64,000 nucleotides of DNA from assembly GCA_905182435.1 (NCBI GenBank), contig CAJJBN010000019.1:1-64000 (forward strand), read 5' to 3'. The notes beneath the pieces were generated by a model. The model saw nothing but the letters and a program-made list of their open reading frames with translations, did not search any database and had not been told where the DNA came from. Shown here one piece after another: positions 60,748 to 64,000 of the stretch. Source of the DNA: Opitutaceae bacterium BACL24 MAG-120322-bin51 (GTDB lineage: Bacteria > Verrucomicrobiota > Verrucomicrobiia > Opitutales > Coraliomargaritaceae). Made by a program: the position numbers and the translations under genes. Positions within the stretch are counted from its first letter, which is position 1; every line of letters starts with the position of its first letter.

Positions 60748-61559
60748 ATGCTGACGGTCTATTTGGGTTCGCGATCGCCATATCACTCGCCGCGATCGCG
60801 ACCATCGCATGCACTTCGTTCGCTCGGAGGACGCGCGCACGGCCGTAATCGAACGCCCCCATGGCCCCGCTCAGCGACCTCACCCAGATTGAAACCTTTA
60901 CGCAGGCCTACCTCACGGCAAACTGCAATCCGGCACTGCTGGAGAACACACAGACTATCCGTGTATCAGGCCACCTGGTAAACGGCGACAATCGCCAAGC
61001 CTTTTCTCTGATCAAAAAGCGCCCCGACCAAATGCTATTCACCATCGATCGCGCCTCGCATGAAATGCAACCTTCGGCGTGAGCGGCGATACCGTCTGGC
61101 GTCGCATACGCGCACCGCAGCACGACGATCGTCTTCGCCCTGATCGAGGGGCAAGAAGCCGAATGCGTGGCTGGGGCAACGGCGCTTCTTCGACCGCACC
61201 ATCAGCGCCAGCCTAGGCGAAGGGACGCATCACTGCGATCGAAGTCACCAGCTGGACAGGCGCCGACTGCCTGAAAGTCAGTACACTGAGCGCCGACGGT
61301 GCAGCCGTCCGACATACTGGTCGATCCACAAACGCTGCACCCCATCGTCGAGCTAGAACCGATTCACAAGACGGAACCATCAAGCAGACCACATTCAGCG
61401 ACTACCGTGACGCTGATGGCATGCCCATTGCCTTCGACATGGTCTCCTCAGTCGAAGGCGAACAGCAAAGTTCGCATCATTATAGATAAGGCATCAATCA
61501 ACAGTGGCGTACTCTCCACGCTGTTTGATCTGCCTGAATCGCTGATCTCGAACGAATGA
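60748..61559 (+). pseudogene. Heavily decayed LolA-like outer-membrane lipoprotein-sorting protein
   Basis: Pieces of one protein appear in changing frames: a signal-like stretch (LFGFAIAISLAAIATIACTS), then IETFTQAYLTANCNPALLEN, TIRVSGHLVNGDNRQAFSLI and KKRPDQMLFTIDRASHEM. After that come FGVSGDTVWRRIRAP, ITAIEVTSW-like, LKVSTLSADGA, FSDYRDADGMPIAFDMVS and the end STLFDLPESLISNE. At least four frame changes are needed. Same family as 8724-9456. A clear pseudogene. Confidence 0.75.
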
Positions 61560-61639
61560 GGCCGCACCTGTCAGACGCCAAGCGCTCGCGGTAAAAAGTA
61601 AGTCTGGCTAAGCGCCACAACTGCCTTTGTTATACCTTT

Positions 61640-61756
61640 TCCCTTTTACTTGCCCCCGTCAGGCATCCAGTTCACACACCGGCGAGGCCAGTTCGGCAGA
61701 CCTCGCAGACCAACTAGCCGCTACTCGCGCTCCGGACACTTTTACACTTTTAGACC
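61640..61756 (+). repeat. Repeated leader element E, copy upstream of tadA
   Basis: Modules: ACTTGCCCCCGTCAGGCATC (about 61648-61667), CAGTTCACAC, AGTTCGGCAGACCTCGCAGA (61690-61709), CGCTACTCGCGCTCCGGACA and the final TTTTACACTTTT before the ATG at 61757. Shares the CGGCAGACCTCGCAGA block with the cysS leader. Confidence 0.7.
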
Positions 61757-62440
61757 ATGCACGTAGACTGCCCATTCGAAAAAATCTACCCATCAGCGCT
61801 CAACCGCGATGCCGACTACTTCATGACCCACGCCTATAATGAGGCCATCGAAGCGTGGAAAAAGGACGAGGTGCCGATCGGCGCAGTGATCGAATACAAG
61901 GGGCAGATCATCGCGTCTGCGCATAATCAGTCCCGCTCTAGCAATGACCCCACCGCCCACGCCGAGATCCTTGCGATTTCGCAAGCGGCCAGCTTCATTG
62001 GTGATTGGCGACTCAACGAGTGCACGCTCTACGTCACCAAAGAGCCCTGCCCGATGTGCTCTGGCGCACTGGTCATTGCGCGCATTGGCAAGGTGTATTA
62101 CGGCCTCCCTGATTTGCGCATGGGCTGCGTTGGCGGCGCGCTCGACCTCGGTGCTCTCCCCGATAGCAATCACAACTTCGAGTCCGTCAGCGGCATCCTG
62201 CAAGAGTTGAACCACGACATTTTGAAAGCCTTCTTCGAAAAAAAACGCCTCGCTAATAGTGCTAAAAAAGCGAACGCGCTGAAAAGACAACACGCCACCG
62301 CCCGCAGGCGCGAGTCAGTGACCCGCACAGTCGCAACCGCATCTTGCCGCTTTTTATCCGTTAGAACAAACGACTGGAAGCCGCTGCAAAACTTAAAAAA
62401 AGGGCACAACAAACACAGCTGTCGTTTGACAGCGCTCTAA
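61757..62440 (+). CDS. tadA: tRNA-specific adenosine deaminase
   Basis: 227 residues. Deaminase zinc site: DPTAHAEILAISQAA (His and catalytic Glu) and TKEPCPMCSGALVIARI (two Cys). It converts A34 of tRNA-Arg to inosine. An ATG at 61823 (MTHAYNEAIEAWKKDEVPIG) would give a family-length start; the longer start directly follows the element-E leader. The C-terminal 70 residues (basic, KKRLANSAKKANALKRQHAT) exceed the usual length and may be partly extra. Confidence 0.88.
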   Translation: MHVDCPFEKIYPSALNRDADYFMTHAYNEAIEAWKKDEVPIGAVIEYKGQIIASAHNQSRSSNDPTAHAEILAISQAASFIGDWRLNECTLYVTKEPCPMCSGALVIARIGKVYYGLPDLRMGCVGGALDLGALPDSNHNFESVSGILQELNHDILKAFFEKKRLANSAKKANALKRQHATARRRESVTRTVATASCRFLSVRTNDWKPLQNLKKGHNKHSCRLTAL

Positions 62441-62497
62441 GATCCTCGCAACTTTTACCACTCTCTCCATTAAACCGAATAGAAAACAATACATACC

Positions 62498-63124
62498 ATG
62501 GCTTACGAACTACCAGCACTTGACTACGCATACGATGCGCTCGAACCACGCATTGATGCACGCACGATGGAAATCCATCACAGCAAGCACCACAATGCAT
62601 ATATCACGAATGTGAATGCAGCGCTCGCTGGCACTGAGTTTGAAGGCAAATCCGTCTGCGAACTCATTTCAGATCTTGCTGTACTGCCCGAAACTATCCG
62701 CGGCGCAGTTCGCAACAACGGTGGTGGCCACGCCAACCATAGCTTCTTCTGGAAGGTGCTCAGTCCAACTGGCGGCGGTGCTCCTAAGGGTGAACTCGCA
62801 GCAGCAATCGACGCTGAGCTCGGTGGTTTTGACGCATTTAAGGCCGCCTTCGCCAAAGCAGGCGCGACTCGTTTTGGCAGCGGTTGGGCTTGGCTCGTCG
62901 TGCAAGCAGACGGCAGCCTCGCGGTGACTTCGACTCCCAATCAAGACAGCCCCTGCATGACGGGTGTCGCTGATGTTGAAGGTAAGCCAGTGATCGCGCT
63001 GGACGTATGGGAGCACGCTTACTACCTGAAGTATCAAAATATGCGCCCAAGCTACATCGCTGCATTCTGGGATGTCGTCGATTGGGACGCCGCCGAAGCA
63101 AACTACCAAAAAGCGAAAGCGTAA
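62498..63124 (+). CDS. sodA: Superoxide dismutase, Mn-type
   Basis: 208 residues. [20 protein letters not shown] starts the Fe/Mn family; metal ligands are in [12 protein letters not shown] (His), [14 protein letters not shown] (His), and [15 protein letters not shown] (Asp, His). GGGHANH (Gly at the position where Fe enzymes have Ala-Gln) and TPNQDSPCM (Gln here) are the MnSOD choices. A cytoplasmic enzyme with no signal peptide. Confidence 0.93.
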   Translation: MAYELPALDYAYDALEPRIDARTMEIHHSKHHNAYITNVNAALAGTEFEGKSVCELISDLAVLPETIRGAVRNNGGGHANHSFFWKVLSPTGGGAPKGELAAAIDAELGGFDAFKAAFAKAGATRFGSGWAWLVVQADGSLAVTSTPNQDSPCMTGVADVEGKPVIALDVWEHAYYLKYQNMRPSYIAAFWDVVDWDAAEANYQKAKA

Positions 63125-63176
63125 GTGCAGCACGCTCGGTCGAACGACCGAGATAACTGACATTTCAAAAACAACT

Positions 63177-63204
63177 GCCGCCGAATATATTCGGCGGCTT
63201 TTTT
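63177..63204 (+). terminator. Rho-independent terminator of sodA
   Basis: GCCGCCGAA, TATA, TTCGGCGGC and six T. Confidence 0.92.
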
Positions 63205-63310
63205 GTGGGCGATCATCGGCGGCACAGACATTCCTGTCTGTGAGCTTCACAGGACAGACAGGACGAAGGTCTAGCGCAGATGACTGAGCAATGTCTGTAT
63301 CACGCTGTTA

Positions 63311-64000
63311 CTATTTCTCCGCATCTCCACCCTTAAAACGCCACGCGAGGAGTCGGCTGACTTTTTGGCCTTGGCGCATTGGAATCACCTCGACTTGCTT
63401 GGCACCGCACTGGCTGAGAACTTGCTTCAACACGCGCAAGTGCTCCCGCTTTGAGACTAGACTAGTGAACCAGCCTACTTGTGGCGCGAACTCAACACTC
63501 TCACGAATCATCTGCGTAATAAACACCACTTCGCCACCGCGGCACCAGAGCTCGGCCTGCTGCCCACCGAAGTTTAACTTGGCTGGGCCATTCGCAGAAC
63601 GTCCCTTAGTTAAATTCTTCTGTTTTCGTTGAGTGCCCGCCTGTGCGGCTTCCATCGAAGCATGAAAGGGTGGATTGCACAGCGTCAGATCGAAATAATC
63701 ACCTTTGCGGATGATGCCTCTAAAAATCGAATTAGGTTCCTTTTGTTGGACCACCTTCACCAACTTGCTCAAGCATGGATTCGATTCGACGATCAAACAT
63801 GCGGTCTTCACCGAGACTGGGTCGATATCGGTTGCGACAAATTTCCAGCCATAGCTCTGACTACCGATAATAGGGTAGATGCAATTCGCACCCGTGCCAA
63901 TATCGAGCACACGCACCTGCTTGCCCGTTGGCACCTTGCCTGCCCCGGCCAAGAGATCTGCCACATAATGAATATAATCCGCCCGCCCCGGAATGGGCGG
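63311..64000 (-). CDS. rlmF: 23S rRNA (adenine1618-N6)-methyltransferase, 5' end beyond window
   Basis: About 230 residues seen. The reading frame stays open to the window edge (PPIPGRADYIHYVADLL), so the ORF starts outside. Motif I is VLDIGTGANCIYPIIG, the SAM site continues with FVATDIDPVSVKTA, and the catalytic NPPF is in LCNPPFHASMEAA. GGQQAELWCRGGEVVFITQM and the C-terminal RLLAWRFK are RlmF features. It is full length apart from roughly the first 70 residues. Confidence 0.92.
   Translation of the reverse strand, partial: PPIPGRADYIHYVADLLAGAGKVPTGKQVRVLDIGTGANCIYPIIGSQSYGWKFVATDIDPVSVKTACLIVESNPCLSKLVKVVQQKEPNSIFRGIIRKGDYFDLTLCNPPFHASMEAAQAGTQRKQKNLTKGRSANGPAKLNFGGQQAELWCRGGEVVFITQMIRESVEFAPQVGWFTSLVSKREHLRVLKQVLSQCGAKQVEVIPMRQGQKVSRLLAWRFKGGDAEK

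Overview
The window is a 64 kb piece of a bacterial chromosome. It is dominated by ordinary housekeeping genes. These include parE, dnaK-groS-groL, uvrA, speA, hemB, cysS, thrS, lysS, mutM, ftsH-tilS, scpB-pheA, ilvD, pgi, rsmI, cysK, infA, tadA, sodA and rlmF. The gene set, moderate GC content, Gram-negative lipoproteins, a ThrRS without a TGS domain, DUF1853 and DUF456 proteins and weak Shine-Dalgarno signals suggest a Verrucomicrobiota bacterium, probably Opitutae (Coraliomargarita/Lentimonas-like). This is an inference from protein appearance. There is no rRNA gene in the window to settle it, and I recognised no tRNA.

Layout: 0-9 kb holds a HigA-type antitoxin, parE, and the chaperone genes dnaK-groS-groL (groL carries two frameshifts). 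9-20 kb holds a YbdG-like MscS channel, uvrA, DUF1853, speA, gcvH, a PEGA lipoprotein, a CNNM/CorC protein and hemB. 20-29 kb holds cysS, a decayed Memo/AMMECR1 gene, a four-gene membrane-lipid operon (phosphoesterase, VTT protein, CdsA, CDP-alcohol transferase), a frameshifted SMP-30 gene, and a YafQ toxin-antitoxin pair between 239 bp direct repeats. 29-37 kb holds thrS, yhbY, yhaM-like, mutM, lysS and the remnant of an Xre-RES toxin-antitoxin locus. 37-46 kb is metal transport: a P1B-4 ATPase under a Fur/PerR-like palindrome, and a Mn/Fe-type ABC importer whose one permease carries a DtxR-like C-terminal domain. 46-64 kb holds ftsH-tilS, pheA, scpB, ilvD, pgi, rsmI, cysK, infA, tadA, sodA and a partial rlmF.

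The unusual part lies between the genes. The spacers hold at least four families of palindromic REP-like repeats, several expanded into tandem arrays with 31, 81, 101, 125 and 135 bp periods. They also hold a possible ~200 bp MITE. A fifth repeated element of about 120-160 bp sits directly upstream of the start codon of four unrelated genes (parE, cysS, tadA, troD), always in the gene's own orientation. It is the best candidate here for something undescribed.

Eight loci are broken or decayed: an unidentified 3' remnant, groL, two LolA-like genes, Memo/AMMECR1, SMP-30, Xre-RES and DUF167. Some, such as groL and SMP-30, may be sequencing indels. Others have deletions or several lesions and look like real pseudogenes.
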